Shown here: positions 13,240-22,507 of the stretch, in pieces
Layout of the letters: the number at the start of each line of letters is the position of its first letter
Numbering within the stretch: position 1 is the stretch's first letter
Source: an uncultured Eubacteriales bacterium
Lineage (GTDB): Bacteria > Bacillota > Clostridia > Christensenellales > Borkfalkiaceae
Assembly: GCA_905207235.1 (NCBI GenBank)
Contig: CAJLKN010000016.1
Coordinates: forward strand, 1 to 33,353
Length of the DNA stretch: 33,353 nucleotides
Reading direction: 5' to 3'
Notes under the pieces: generated by a model
The model's input: the letters and a program-made list of their open reading frames with translations, nothing else
Database searches by the model: none
Told to the model about the DNA's origin: nothing
Translations under genes and position numbers: made by a program

Positions 13240-13268
13240 TTGACGGGCTTTGCATTTTTAATTATAAT
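13240..13268 (+). promoter_or_regulatory. Promoter of secD-secF
   Basis: TTGACG (13240-13245), a 17-nt spacer and a perfect TATAAT (13263-13268), followed by a leader of about 38 nt that ends in AAGGAG before the secD ATG. Confidence 0.8.
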
Positions 13269-13313
13269 AATATAGTATTAATCCAAACAGGTATATCCTT
13301 CAAGGAGTTTCAG

Positions 13314-14861
13314 ATGAGCAAAGTAAAATCTGCAATAATCACGTCGCTCGTGGTTATTGCGATTATAGTCGCCGCATTTTTCGGTACAATATCTTTCAAC
13401 GTAAGCGCTACGCAGAGGTATAATTCGATAGCGGCAAGCATAAGCCTGGGCAGCGATTTTACGGGTTATGCAACCAGAACGCTGTATCCCGAAGGCGTAG
13501 TTTCCGCGGACGAATACGCTTACCTGACGGCGGACGAGCAGTCCGGCTACGAAAAGCAGGGCGCTGTTTACGTCAATCTTTCGGAGACGGGCTATGACAG
13601 CCTTGCAGAGCTTTCCTCGGCCGTGTCAAAGGACGCGCAGTTGCTTGCGGGCAGATTTGCCGACAGGAAACTTTCCGATTTCAGCGTTTCCGTTCAGGAC
13701 GGCGTAACCATAAAGGTTTCGGTTCCCACAAATTATTCGTATGCGGCATATGCAGGCGATGATACCAATTCGCGTTCGGAATATCTTTCGGTTGCGACAA
13801 GCACTATCAGCTTTCTTACGTCCGACGGCGAAATGACGCTCCGCACTCCCGACGCTTCCATAACGGTAGCGGACGAGGACGGAAACGAATCTACTATCAA
13901 CATGACGTACAACGACGACGAATACACCGATGCCGATGTCCTCGGCGACGGTACGGAAACTTATTCGTTCGTCAGCGCAAACGAGAACGTGGCAGATTAT
14001 TTCTCCTCCGTAACGGGCTATACGTTCGGCGGAAACCACGTGCTTCACTTCAATCTTACCGAGTACGGACGCGAGCGCATGCGTTACGTAACGACGCTTG
14101 CGGCTTCCTCCGAGAGCAATGCAATTTATCTCTGCATAGGCGACACGCTCATTCTTTCGATAACCGCCACATCCACCATGGATTCCGACACTATGGAATT
14201 CGCGCTTTCAACCAGCGATATGGTCAGCGACGCGGCAGTTACCCTCAATTCGGTCGTCAACGACGGCGTGCTTTCGGTTAAATATTCCGACGACGGCGCA
14301 ATATATTCGTCTTCGGCTTCCGCAGGCGAACTTTCCGCGCTCATGGCGCTTATCGCTTGCATAGTTGTAGTCGTAGCTTTCGCCGTTGCGGCGATAATCA
14401 AGTATAAGAGGCTGGGCGGCATCGTAGCGATGAACGGCTTCGTGTTCGCGCTCGTAATGCTCTACGCGCTCTATCTTCTTTCGATACAGGTTACGTTTGC
14501 GGTAATCGCAACGTGCTTTGCGGCTCTCATAATTTTCGGTGCGGCAAATCTTGCGGTATTCTCGGAAGTGCGCGCACAGTGCAAGACGGGCAAGACAATG
14601 CAGTCGGCTATAAAGACGGCTTACAGAAAAACGCTCTTCGGCATAATGGATATGCACATAATACTGCTCGTCGCGGCGATAATTCTCGCCTCGGTTGCGG
14701 CAGGCGAAGCGGCTGCGTGCGGACTTATCCTCGTAATCGGTACTATTGCATCTTACGCGCTGTATTGGTTCACAAGACTTATGTGGCACGTACTGAGCGC
14801 GCCCAGGCGCGATAAATTTGCCTTCGGCGGATTTAAGAGGGAGGTGTACGGCGATGACTAA
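13314..14861 (+). CDS. secD: SecD-like protein translocase subunit, divergent
   Basis: A 515-residue RND-superfamily membrane protein in the secD position. SecDF uses the proton gradient to pull exported proteins across the membrane. There is one N-terminal helix (about 7-25), a large extracytoplasmic region (to about 335) that starts with L-G-S-D-F-T-G like the SecD L-G-L-D-L-x-G-G, and a five-helix C-terminal bundle (about 340-362, 369-390, 393-412, 442-462, 466-488). The usual D-A-N motif of helix 4 is replaced by A410-A-N, while the later Asp in G-I-M-D446-M-H is kept. The extracytoplasmic part is rich in Ser, Thr and Asp. It overlaps secF by 8 nt. Call based on order plus topology; sequence is far from textbook SecD. 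Confidence 0.78.
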   Translation: MSKVKSAIITSLVVIAIIVAAFFGTISFNVSATQRYNSIAASISLGSDFTGYATRTLYPEGVVSADEYAYLTADEQSGYEKQGAVYVNLSETGYDSLAELSSAVSKDAQLLAGRFADRKLSDFSVSVQDGVTIKVSVPTNYSYAAYAGDDTNSRSEYLSVATSTISFLTSDGEMTLRTPDASITVADEDGNESTINMTYNDDEYTDADVLGDGTETYSFVSANENVADYFSSVTGYTFGGNHVLHFNLTEYGRERMRYVTTLAASSESNAIYLCIGDTLILSITATSTMDSDTMEFALSTSDMVSDAAVTLNSVVNDGVLSVKYSDDGAIYSSSASAGELSALMALIACIVVVVAFAVAAIIKYKRLGGIVAMNGFVFALVMLYALYLLSIQVTFAVIATCFAALIIFGAANLAVFSEVRAQCKTGKTMQSAIKTAYRKTLFGIMDMHIILLVAAIILASVAAGEAAACGLILVIGTIASYALYWFTRLMWHVLSAPRRDKFAFGGFKREVYGDD

Positions 14862-15798
14862 GATAATAAAGATGCGCCACCTCGCTGTGATAATAGGAAT
14901 AATCATAATAGCCATAGGCATGGCGGTCGGCACCGTCTGCCATTTCGTGGGCGGAGGTTTCTTCAACTACGGCGGCGAGTTCGCCTCCTACAAGAGCGTT
15001 GAAATCACTTCATCCGTTCCCGAAGACCCCGACGGAAAAGTCATCCTCGAAATTGCGGAAGACAAGCTCGGCTCTCTCGGCGCTTACAACGTAAGTTTTT
15101 CCGAGGGACAGAATTACAGCCCCAACACGCTCGTATATAAGTTCTATCAGACGGTTTCCGACGAAGAGCTTCAAGGCGCAGTCGATGCAATCGCGCAGGC
15201 TGTTTCCGAAGCGGGACTGGGCGACGGCACAGTCGTTCTTCACAACAATGCAGGCGTGGCAGGCGGGCTTTACATCCTCAATTTTGCGGCGATAGCGCTC
15301 GCTTCTGCGGTGGCTTTCCAGGCTATATATACGGCTGTAAGGTTCAAACCCGGCATGGCGCTCGCGGCTCTCTGCTCGCAGGTTTTTGTGGTCGGACTGT
15401 ATGCGGCTCTGCTCGCAATGACGCGCTGCCCTCTCGGGCTCGAAGCCGTTGCTTTCGGCATAGTCGCCGTCGTTCTCAATATGATTTGCAGCAGCCTGCT
15501 TTTCGATAAAGTCAAAAAATCATACTCCGACGAGAGCAAGGCAAAGGTCGAAAAACTTCAGCTCGTAGCCGAAGGCGCGCAGACGACTTTAAAAGTCAAT
15601 GCCTTCGTATGCATAGCGGCGCTGGTTGCCTTTGCAATATTCATGATATTCGCGGTCGTTGCTTCGCCCGCATGGGCAACGCTCGTTCCTTACGGCGCGG
15701 CTGTGTTTGCAATCGCGGCGTGCGCGTGCGCTTTCGGAGTTTTCACTCCCGCGGTTTACTCAATGTTTTCCGCAATGGACAAAAGGAAAAAGTTTTAA
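14854..15798 (+). CDS. secF: SecF-like protein translocase subunit, divergent
   Basis: A 314-residue partner of the SecD-like protein with six predicted helices: about 9-30, 139-160, 166-188, 196-216, 249-270 and 277-300, with a small extracytoplasmic domain at 31-135. Y-T-A-V-R-F-K-P-G (159-167) matches the SecF V-x-R-F-x segment. The helix that normally reads G-Y-S-I-N-D-T-x-V-x-F-D-R-I here ends L-L-F-D-K-V and lacks the N-D pair (C212 at the Asp position). The start is ATG 14854, with GGAGG 9 nt before it and an 8-nt overlap with secD; an upstream start would bring in 12 unrelated residues. Followed by a strong terminator. Confidence 0.76.
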   Translation: MTKIIKMRHLAVIIGIIIIAIGMAVGTVCHFVGGGFFNYGGEFASYKSVEITSSVPEDPDGKVILEIAEDKLGSLGAYNVSFSEGQNYSPNTLVYKFYQTVSDEELQGAVDAIAQAVSEAGLGDGTVVLHNNAGVAGGLYILNFAAIALASAVAFQAIYTAVRFKPGMALAALCSQVFVVGLYAALLAMTRCPLGLEAVAFGIVAVVLNMICSSLLFDKVKKSYSDESKAKVEKLQLVAEGAQTTLKVNAFVCIAALVAFAIFMIFAVVASPAWATLVPYGAAVFAIAACACAFGVFTPAVYSMFSAMDKRKKF

Positions 15799-15806
15799 CT
15801 TGTTTT

Positions 15807-15834
15807 AAAAAAGGCGGGGTATCCCGCCTTTTTG
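15807..15834 (+). terminator. Terminator after secF
   Basis: GGCGGG (15813-15818) with CCCGCC (15823-15828), extended by A6/T5, and a GTAT loop. The T run ends 16 nt before the recJ ATG, so recJ depends on read-through or an unseen promoter. Confidence 0.85.
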
Positions 15835-15849
15835 TCTTATAAAAGAATA

Positions 15850-18156
15850 ATGAAGAAAATTCTGCCCGAGTACGAGTACTCGAACGGACAACTTAATATA
15901 ATTTCTCAGCTTGCAAAGAGCACGGGACTTTGCCCCGAAACGGTAAAAATTCTTTACGGCAGGGGGATAGACGACGAGGATAAGATAAACCGCTTTATCC
16001 ACCCTTCAAAGTCGCACTTTGTTTCGCCCTTCAAAATGAGCGGAATGAAGGACGCCGCAGAGCTCATCGCCCGCGCCCGCGACGAGGGCTGGCAGGTAGT
16101 CGTTTACGGCGACTACGACGCCGACGGCGTGTGCGCTTCCACGATAATGCGCGGCGTTTTAGAGCGCTTTGGAATTGAACCCGTCGTTTACGTCCCCGAA
16201 AGGTCGTCGGGCTACGGACTTGGTCAGGCGGCGATAGACGCCATATTCGAAGAATATTTTCCCCAGCTCTTCATAACGGTCGACTGCGGCATATCCAACG
16301 CAAAAGAAGTTGAATATATAAAGGAGCAGGGCGCGGAAGTCATCGTTACCGACCACCACGAACTGCCCGAAGTTCTGCCCGACTGCATTTGCATCAACCC
16401 CAAAATAAACGACGGATATCCTTATGATAACCTGTGCGGCGCGGGCGTGGCATTCAAGGTGGGCTGTGCCCTCATCGGTGAGAGCGCATACGACTTTCTC
16501 GACTTTGCCGCCATTGCGACGGTTGCGGACAGCGTTCCGCTGACGGGCGAAAACCGCGACATTGTAGCAGAAGGGCTTAAAATAATCAATAAATCGGGCG
16601 ACAAGCCCTATTCGCAGTTCATCGGCAGAACGGGCGAAACGATTACCGCCCAGACGATAGCTTTTGCAATAGCTCCCAAGATAAACGCCGCGGGGCGCAT
16701 GGGGGATGCTAATTCCGCGCTCGAACTGTTCTGTTCCCGCGACCCTAAAAAGATATTCGACCTTTCGGTCAGACTTACAACTTACAATTCCGAAAGGCAG
16801 AAATGCTGCGACGAGCTTTACGCCTCGGCAAAGAGCAAGCTCAAACAAAAGGGAGTGCAGGGCAGAGTAATAATGCTGTGGGACGAGAGCTGGAACACGG
16901 GTTTCGTCGGCATAGTGGCGGCGCGCCTTGCAGAAGAATTTGCGCGTCCCGCGCTGTTATTCGTAAAGAACGGCGAAATGCTCAAAGGCTCCGCCCGCTC
17001 GGTGGAGTCAGTCAACATATTCGAAGCGCTGAAAGCCTGCGGCGATCTTATTGCCGAGTTCGGCGGACATTCGCAGGCGGCGGGCGTCAATATCGAGGTG
17101 GAAAATTTTCCCCTCCTCGAACAGGCGTTGAATGATTACCTCGACAAAACCTATCCCGTAGGCGCATTTGCGCCCACGCTGTATATAAGCGGCGAACTTT
17201 CGTCGCCCGTCTCGCAGAAATTTGCAAAAGAGCTTGAAATGTTAGAGCCTTTCGGCGTCGGCTTCAAGCGACCGCTGTTCTGCCTGTCGGTAAACGAATG
17301 TCCCGCCCGCCCCGTAAAGCCGCACTCGCCTCACCTCGCTGTCAAGAGCAAGTATATTGATCTAATGTACTTCGGCGGAGCGGCGTATGCAGGCATACTC
17401 GAATGTCCCGCGCCCAAAAAACTCGTATTCGAATATAATATATCGACATTCAGGGGCAAGGAGTACGTAAAGGGCTTCATCCGCGACATAGTTTACGACA
17501 GGGACTGCCCTTTGTACGCTGCAGATGCAATAGCCATGAACAATCTTTCGCTCGCTTCGCTACCCGAAGTCGATTGCGAAGTGTGCCCCGTATCGGCGGA
17601 CGAAGTGCGCTCCATGATTGAAGGTTGCGGCTATTACGGCACGCTGTTCGTAGCTTTCGAGCCGTCAACGCTTTCACTCTTTCCCCAAACCCAAAGGCTG
17701 GAGGTGAACCTTTTCACCCTTTCCAACAGGAATTTAGCTTCCGCGGTGCTCGTGTCGCCGCAGGCGGAATGCGATATCTCGGGCTATCAGAACATAGTTT
17801 TGCTAGATAAACCCGCAGTCATTTCGCTCCCTTCGCTCAAAGGCAAAAAGGTATATGTCTGCGAAGAAGCGGACGGGGCGGTCTCGCTCAGATCGCTTTC
17901 CGCGGACAGACAGAGGCTTATAGGCGCGTTCAGGCTCATAACAGCCTCCGCATATTCTTTCGAGGGCGTCAGCGCGGAGGAGGCGGCGGCGAAAAAACCC
18001 ATTGAACTTCCCCCCGTCGAAACGCTTTTCGCGTTAAAAGTTTTTGAGGAACTGGGCATAATTTCCTTCGAGAGCGGCAGGCTCACGGTTTATAAGGGAA
18101 TGAAGACCCAGCTTACGCAGTCGCCCCTTTACAATCTCGTCAGCGGATTGAAGTAA
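15850..18156 (+). CDS. recJ: Single-stranded-DNA-specific 5'-3' exonuclease RecJ
   Basis: A 768-residue DHH-family nuclease for recombinational and mismatch repair. The metal-binding motifs are in order: D-Y-D-A-D-G (about 88-93), V-D-C-G-I-S-N (about 144-150), T-D-H-H-E-L-P (about 167-173) and D-F-A-A-I-A-T-V-A-D. The DHHA1 domain ends in G-G-H-S-Q-A-A-G (about 404-411), followed by the OB-fold region and a long C-terminal extension (about 560-768) usual in Firmicute RecJ. A TTG at 15832 would start inside the terminator tail, so ATG 15850 is preferred, though its ribosome binding site is weak. rel follows after 16 nt. The apt gene often found between them in Firmicutes is absent. Confidence 0.95.
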   Translation: MKKILPEYEYSNGQLNIISQLAKSTGLCPETVKILYGRGIDDEDKINRFIHPSKSHFVSPFKMSGMKDAAELIARARDEGWQVVVYGDYDADGVCASTIMRGVLERFGIEPVVYVPERSSGYGLGQAAIDAIFEEYFPQLFITVDCGISNAKEVEYIKEQGAEVIVTDHHELPEVLPDCICINPKINDGYPYDNLCGAGVAFKVGCALIGESAYDFLDFAAIATVADSVPLTGENRDIVAEGLKIINKSGDKPYSQFIGRTGETITAQTIAFAIAPKINAAGRMGDANSALELFCSRDPKKIFDLSVRLTTYNSERQKCCDELYASAKSKLKQKGVQGRVIMLWDESWNTGFVGIVAARLAEEFARPALLFVKNGEMLKGSARSVESVNIFEALKACGDLIAEFGGHSQAAGVNIEVENFPLLEQALNDYLDKTYPVGAFAPTLYISGELSSPVSQKFAKELEMLEPFGVGFKRPLFCLSVNECPARPVKPHSPHLAVKSKYIDLMYFGGAAYAGILECPAPKKLVFEYNISTFRGKEYVKGFIRDIVYDRDCPLYAADAIAMNNLSLASLPEVDCEVCPVSADEVRSMIEGCGYYGTLFVAFEPSTLSLFPQTQRLEVNLFTLSNRNLASAVLVSPQAECDISGYQNIVLLDKPAVISLPSLKGKKVYVCEEADGAVSLRSLSADRQRLIGAFRLITASAYSFEGVSAEEAAAKKPIELPPVETLFALKVFEELGIISFESGRLTVYKGMKTQLTQSPLYNLVSGLK

Positions 18157-18172
18157 AAGGTTACAGAGAAAT

Positions 18173-20305
18173 ATGAAAACCGTTCTGGATAAAATAAACG
18201 AAAATTACGGCGAAGCCGACAGACAGCTACTGTTAAAAGCTTATCACTACGCCGAGGAAATGCATAAAAATCAGAAGCGCGCGTCGGGCGAGCCCTATTT
18301 CACGCATCCCTGCGCCGTCGCTGAGATACTTGTCGACCTCGGCATGGACACGCCGTCCGTCGCCGCGGCTTTTCTGCACGACGTAATAGAGGATACTCCT
18401 GCGACGCCCGAAGACGTAAAAAAGAATTTCGGCGAAGAAATTTTAACGCTCGTCGACGGCGTTACCAAGCTCGATAAAATACGCTTTCAGACGCACGAGG
18501 AGGAGGACGCGGAAAACTTCCGCAAAATCTTCGTCGCAATGGCTAACGACGTGCGCGTCATAATCATAAAACTCGCCGACAGACTGCACAATATGCGCTC
18601 GCTTAACTTTCTTTCAAAGGAACGTCAGCAGAGAATTGCCAAAGAAACTCTCGATATTTTTACTCCCCTTGCGGGCAGACTGGGTATTTCGCAGATAAAG
18701 TGCGAGCTCGAAGATTTGTGCTTGAAATACCTCGACCCCGAGGCTTACGAATATCTCGCCGCCAATATCCATCAGAGGTTGGAAGAAAGGCGTAATTTCG
18801 TCGATTTCGTCGTCGCGCAGCTTCAACACATGCTCGAAGAGGAAAATATCAAGGGCGAAGTTTTCGGCAGACCCAAGCACTTCTATTCGATTTACCGCAA
18901 GATGAAGAACAAGGGTCTGACCCTCGACCAGATTTACGACCTCACGGCGGTCAGGGTTATAGTCAACACCACCGAGGAGTGCTATGAAGTTCTCGGCAAA
19001 ATCCACAAGCAGTGGAAGCCAGTGCCGGGCAGAATAAAGGACTATATCGCCACGCCCAAGCGCAATATGTACCAGTCTCTCCACACGACCGTAGTAACAA
19101 ACTTCGGACAGTATTTCGAAATACAGATACGCACTTTCGAAATGCACAAAATGGCGGAATACGGCATCGCGGCGCACTGGAAATACAAAGAGCAGAAGTC
19201 GAGCGAAAACAACTTCGACCAGAGGCTCAGCTGGATACGCGACGTAATGGACTGGCAGGGCTCTCTCAACGACAGCAAGGAGTTTGTCGACAGCCTCAAA
19301 AACGACCTTTACTCCAACGAACTTTTAGTGTTCACGCCTCACGGCAAAGTCATTTCACTCCCGCTTGAGGCAACTCCCGTAGATTTTGCCTATGCCATTC
19401 ACTCCGAAGTGGGCAACAAGTGCGTGGGTGCGAAGGTCAACGGCAAGATAGTTCAGCTCAATTCCACGCTCAAAACGGGCGACGTCGTCGAAATACTCAC
19501 GTCCTCTACGACAAAAGGACCTTCGTGGGACTGGCTCAAATTTGTAAAATCGGGTTCGGCGAGGGCAAAGATACGTCAGTTCTTTAAAAAGGAGATGAAG
19601 GAGGACAACATAAAGACGGGTCGCAGCATGCTCGAAGCGGAAGCAAAGCGGCGCGGCTACAACCTCAACGACCTTCTCACCGACGAGGCGTTCAAAAAGC
19701 TGTCCAGCAAACTCGTATTCGATTCCGAGGACGAAATGATGGCGTCCGTCGGCTACGGCGCGGTCAGCGTCAATCAGATAATTTATAAACTCATCGATTT
19801 TTATAAAAAGGAAATACCCAAGCCCGTAAATGAGCTCGAAGCGGAAAAACTCAAACATACTCCCGCGGGAAGCGTAACGGTAAAGGGTATGACGGGGCTT
19901 CTCGTGCGCTTTGCGCATTGCTGCAATCCCGTTCCAGGCGACCCGATAGTCGGCTTCATCTCGCGCGGCAGGGGCGTAATTGTTCACCGCCGCGACTGTC
20001 CCAACGTTGTCGGTCTGGACGACAGCAGAATTCAGCCCGCCGAGTGGACGGGTCAGACGGAAAAGGGCTTCATCGCGGGCATAAAGATAGTCGCCACCGA
20101 CGAGAGCGGCGTAATCGCCTTCATAACGAGCGAAATTGCTCAGATGCAGCTCACCATGACCCAGATAAACGGCAGAATAAGCAAGGACGGCAAGGCGCTC
20201 TTCGACATCAACGTCAAGCTCAACAAACGCTCCGACCTCGACCTTCTCATCAACCACCTCAAAAAGGACAAGCGCATTATCGACGTTTACAGGACGAACA
20301 ACTAA
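18173..20305 (+). CDS. rel: Bifunctional (p)ppGpp synthetase/hydrolase Rel
   Basis: A 710-residue stringent-response enzyme that makes and breaks (p)ppGpp. The N-terminal HD hydrolase has F-T-H-P near residue 43 and H-D-V-I-E-D near 69, both intact. The synthetase domain holds G-R-P-K-H-F-Y-S-I-Y-R-K-M and Y-D-L-T-A-V-R-V-I-V (about 235-270), then N-M-Y-Q-S-L-H-T-T-V. The TGS domain (E-L-L-V-F-T-P-H-G-K, about 383-445) and the Cys/His motif R-F-A-H-C-C-N-P-V-P-G-D-P-I (about 578-591) lead to a C-terminal ACT domain. With all domains present and active-site residues kept in both, it should be the single long Rel of a Firmicute. It is 3 nt from the next gene. Confidence 0.97.
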   Translation: MKTVLDKINENYGEADRQLLLKAYHYAEEMHKNQKRASGEPYFTHPCAVAEILVDLGMDTPSVAAAFLHDVIEDTPATPEDVKKNFGEEILTLVDGVTKLDKIRFQTHEEEDAENFRKIFVAMANDVRVIIIKLADRLHNMRSLNFLSKERQQRIAKETLDIFTPLAGRLGISQIKCELEDLCLKYLDPEAYEYLAANIHQRLEERRNFVDFVVAQLQHMLEEENIKGEVFGRPKHFYSIYRKMKNKGLTLDQIYDLTAVRVIVNTTEECYEVLGKIHKQWKPVPGRIKDYIATPKRNMYQSLHTTVVTNFGQYFEIQIRTFEMHKMAEYGIAAHWKYKEQKSSENNFDQRLSWIRDVMDWQGSLNDSKEFVDSLKNDLYSNELLVFTPHGKVISLPLEATPVDFAYAIHSEVGNKCVGAKVNGKIVQLNSTLKTGDVVEILTSSTTKGPSWDWLKFVKSGSARAKIRQFFKKEMKEDNIKTGRSMLEAEAKRRGYNLNDLLTDEAFKKLSSKLVFDSEDEMMASVGYGAVSVNQIIYKLIDFYKKEIPKPVNELEAEKLKHTPAGSVTVKGMTGLLVRFAHCCNPVPGDPIVGFISRGRGVIVHRRDCPNVVGLDDSRIQPAEWTGQTEKGFIAGIKIVATDESGVIAFITSEIAQMQLTMTQINGRISKDGKALFDINVKLNKRSDLDLLINHLKKDKRIIDVYRTNN

Positions 20306-20308
20306 ATT

Positions 20309-20923
20309 ATGACAGTTCACAAAATTTACCCCGTCGGCTTTGCCGCAAATTCATATATTTTAACCGAAGACGGAAAAAACTGCGTCGTCATCGACCCCGC
20401 CCAGCCGCGCATAGCGGATAAATGCCGCGAGTTGGGTTTAAAGCCGCAGTATGTCCTTCTCACCCATTGCCACTACGACCATATCGGCGGTTGCGGCGCG
20501 CTTTGGGAGGAGGGCGAAAAGATTATGTGCGGAAAGGACGAAAAGGATCTCATTTTCGGCGTCGATAACCGCGCAATTTTCCACGGCATAACCATACCCA
20601 AGTTTGAAATATACAAAACGCTTTCCGACGGCGAAGAGGCAGAGCTTTGCTCTATGAAGTTCAAAGTTATGTTCACGCCGGGGCATACGCGCGGGGGAGT
20701 GTGCTATATCTGCGAAAGAAATATTTTTTCGGGCGACACGCTCTTTTTCGAGAGCGTGGGAAGAACCGACTTTGCGACGGGCAATTACAACCAGATAGTA
20801 AATTCCATAAAAAGGCTTTATTCGCTCGAGGGCGATTATAAGGTCTATTGCGGACACGAGGACGACACCACGCTCGAACACGAAAGAATGCACAATCCCT
20901 ACGTAAACCAAAGAAATGCTTAA
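20309..20923 (+). CDS. Metallo-beta-lactamase-fold hydrolase (glyoxalase II / YcbL-like)
   Basis: A 204-residue zinc hydrolase. Metal ligands are visible in T-H-C-H-Y-D-H-I-G-G (the H-x-H-x-D-H motif, about 52-61), P-G-H-T-R-G-G (the next His, about 124-130), S-G-D-T-L-F (the bridging Asp) and C-G-H-E-D-D-T-T near the C-terminus. The size is that of YcbL/YqgX-type proteins, which hydrolyse glutathione thioesters or unknown thioesters; Clostridia mostly lack glutathione, so the substrate is open. A gene of this kind after rel is common in Clostridia. Its end overlaps hemZ by 8 nt (ATGCTTAA). Confidence 0.88.
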   Translation: MTVHKIYPVGFAANSYILTEDGKNCVVIDPAQPRIADKCRELGLKPQYVLLTHCHYDHIGGCGALWEEGEKIMCGKDEKDLIFGVDNRAIFHGITIPKFEIYKTLSDGEEAELCSMKFKVMFTPGHTRGGVCYICERNIFSGDTLFFESVGRTDFATGNYNQIVNSIKRLYSLEGDYKVYCGHEDDTTLEHERMHNPYVNQRNA

Positions 20924-22289
20924 CACAAACGTTGAATTTCTCCGTCCCGAAATAATGGACGTTCTGCGCCTTTTCGATTGCGAGGGCGAGGACTACACTC
21001 ACTATTTTTATACCGACGGAGATAAATACTTAAATTGCATAGAATATCGCGGAACCATCCGCGATTTTTCTTACGAAGCGCAGACGCACAGTGACATAGA
21101 GTATAAGCGCTACGCCCGCCGCTCTGCCAAACTGGCGTTTTACGAATTTCTCTCCGACCTTACGGGCAAAAATTACCCCTACGGCGCGCTCACGGGCATA
21201 AGACCGACAAAGCTCGCCTATGCCGAAATGAGCGCGGGGCGCGACTTTGAAAAGTTGTTTGAGGAAATGCACGTAAGCCAGGAAAACACCCGTCTGGTTG
21301 CGCGCGTAATCGAGAGCCAGCGCGGCATTTACGATAAAAAGGGAGGTCAGGACCTCTTCGTAAGCCTGCCTTTCTGTCCCACCAAATGCCGCTATTGCTC
21401 GTTCATAACTTCGCCCATTTCGGCGACCGCGCAGTACGTTGATGCCTATATATCCTGCCTCGAACGCGAGTTGAGCGCAATACGGGGCATACTTCGCGAC
21501 GTGCGTTCGGTATATATCGGCGGAGGCACTCCGTTTGCGATAGAGGCGGAGCAATTAAAAAGGGTTTACGCGGCGATAGTTTGTTTAAATCTGCCCGAAT
21601 GCGAATATACTGTGGAGGCTGGCAGACCGGACGTATTCAGCGACGAAAAGTTGAAGTTGTCCGCCGATTACGGCGTGAACAGAATATGTGTCAACCCGCA
21701 GAGCTTTTCGGACGTTACCTTGCAAAGGATAGGAAGAAAGCACACCGCAGGTCAGACCTTTGAGGCTTACGAACAGGCTAAAAAGTACGGCTTCGATATA
21801 AATATCGACCTCATTGCGGGGCTCGACGGCGAAGATATAGACGAGTTTTCCCATTCCGTTGACTGCGCCGCGCAGCTTTCCCCCGCAAACATAACCGTTC
21901 ACACGCTCTCCTTAAAGTCGGGCGCAAAACTCAAAGAGGAAACTCACAGGCTCAACGTAGAGGGCATAGGCGAAATGATAGCTTACTCCCGCAAAAAGCT
22001 GACGGAGGAGGGATACGAACCCTACTACATGTACCGCCAGAAGTATCAGGCGGGCGGGAACGAAAACTGCGGCTGGACCAAAAAAGGCAAGGCGTGCGTG
22101 TACAATATCGACGTGATGGAAGAAATTTCGGATAATATCGCCGTCGGCGCGAACGCCATTTCCAAGCGCTTATTCTGCGGCGGACAGCGCATAGAGCGCA
22201 GCGATTCGCCCAAGGATATTCCCACGTATATATCAAAATGCGACAAGGTAATCGCCGACAAACTCGCCCTGTTTTCTCGCGAAGAGTGA
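20916..22289 (+). CDS. hemZ: HemZ-like radical SAM coproporphyrinogen dehydrogenase family protein
   Basis: A 457-residue protein. After an N-terminal region of about 145 residues holding the family motif Y-G-A-L-T-G-I-R-P-T-K-L comes a radical SAM domain with F-C154-P-T-K-C158-R-Y-C161-S-F, the G-G-G-T-P motif and a TIM-barrel (V-N-P-Q-S-F, I-D-L-I-A-G-L). The C-terminus has Y-Y-M-Y-R-Q-K and N-C-G-W-T-K typical of HemZ. HemZ is related to HemN/HemW; its activity in Clostridia is not well settled and no other haem gene is nearby. The third GGGTP residue is followed by Phe (GGGTPF), where Thr or Ser is usual. It is the last gene of the recJ-rel group. Confidence 0.9.
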   Translation: MLNTNVEFLRPEIMDVLRLFDCEGEDYTHYFYTDGDKYLNCIEYRGTIRDFSYEAQTHSDIEYKRYARRSAKLAFYEFLSDLTGKNYPYGALTGIRPTKLAYAEMSAGRDFEKLFEEMHVSQENTRLVARVIESQRGIYDKKGGQDLFVSLPFCPTKCRYCSFITSPISATAQYVDAYISCLERELSAIRGILRDVRSVYIGGGTPFAIEAEQLKRVYAAIVCLNLPECEYTVEAGRPDVFSDEKLKLSADYGVNRICVNPQSFSDVTLQRIGRKHTAGQTFEAYEQAKKYGFDINIDLIAGLDGEDIDEFSHSVDCAAQLSPANITVHTLSLKSGAKLKEETHRLNVEGIGEMIAYSRKKLTEEGYEPYYMYRQKYQAGGNENCGWTKKGKACVYNIDVMEEISDNIAVGANAISKRLFCGGQRIERSDSPKDIPTYISKCDKVIADKLALFSREE

Positions 22290-22472
22290 TAAAAACTATT
22301 GCCCCCCCGGCGTGGAAAAATGCAACTTTTTACTTCTTTACATAGGCAGAAAAGCGACAGGAAAGATACCGCGGCAATGCAGAAAAGCGCGTATAAAGAC
22401 GCCGACAATTAGCGGATAAAGACGCGTGAGGTTAAGATTTAAATAATATTTATAAAAGTTAGCTCAAAATAT
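22290..22472. other. Gap between hemZ and rpsO promoter
   Basis: No gene is visible here. The 11-mer GCAGAAAAGCG occurs twice (22346 and 22379) and ATAAAGACGC occurs twice (22393 and 22416). No convincing terminator follows hemZ. The second half is A/T-rich and leads into the rpsO promoter. Confidence 0.5.
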
Positions 22473-22501
22473 TTGCTTTTTGCGGGCAGATATGGTAAAC
22501 T
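22473..22501 (+). promoter_or_regulatory. Promoter of rpsO
   Basis: TTGCTT (22473-22478), a 17-nt spacer and TAAACT (22496-22501), with the extended -10 dinucleotide TG at 22493-22494 (TGGTAAACT). Transcription would start near 22508. Confidence 0.7.
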
Positions 22502-22507
22502 TACTTT

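Noticed and set aside
22393..22425. Short repeats before rpsO as a regulatory array
   Set aside because: Two copies each of a 10-mer and an 11-mer with unequal spacing are too little to support a function.
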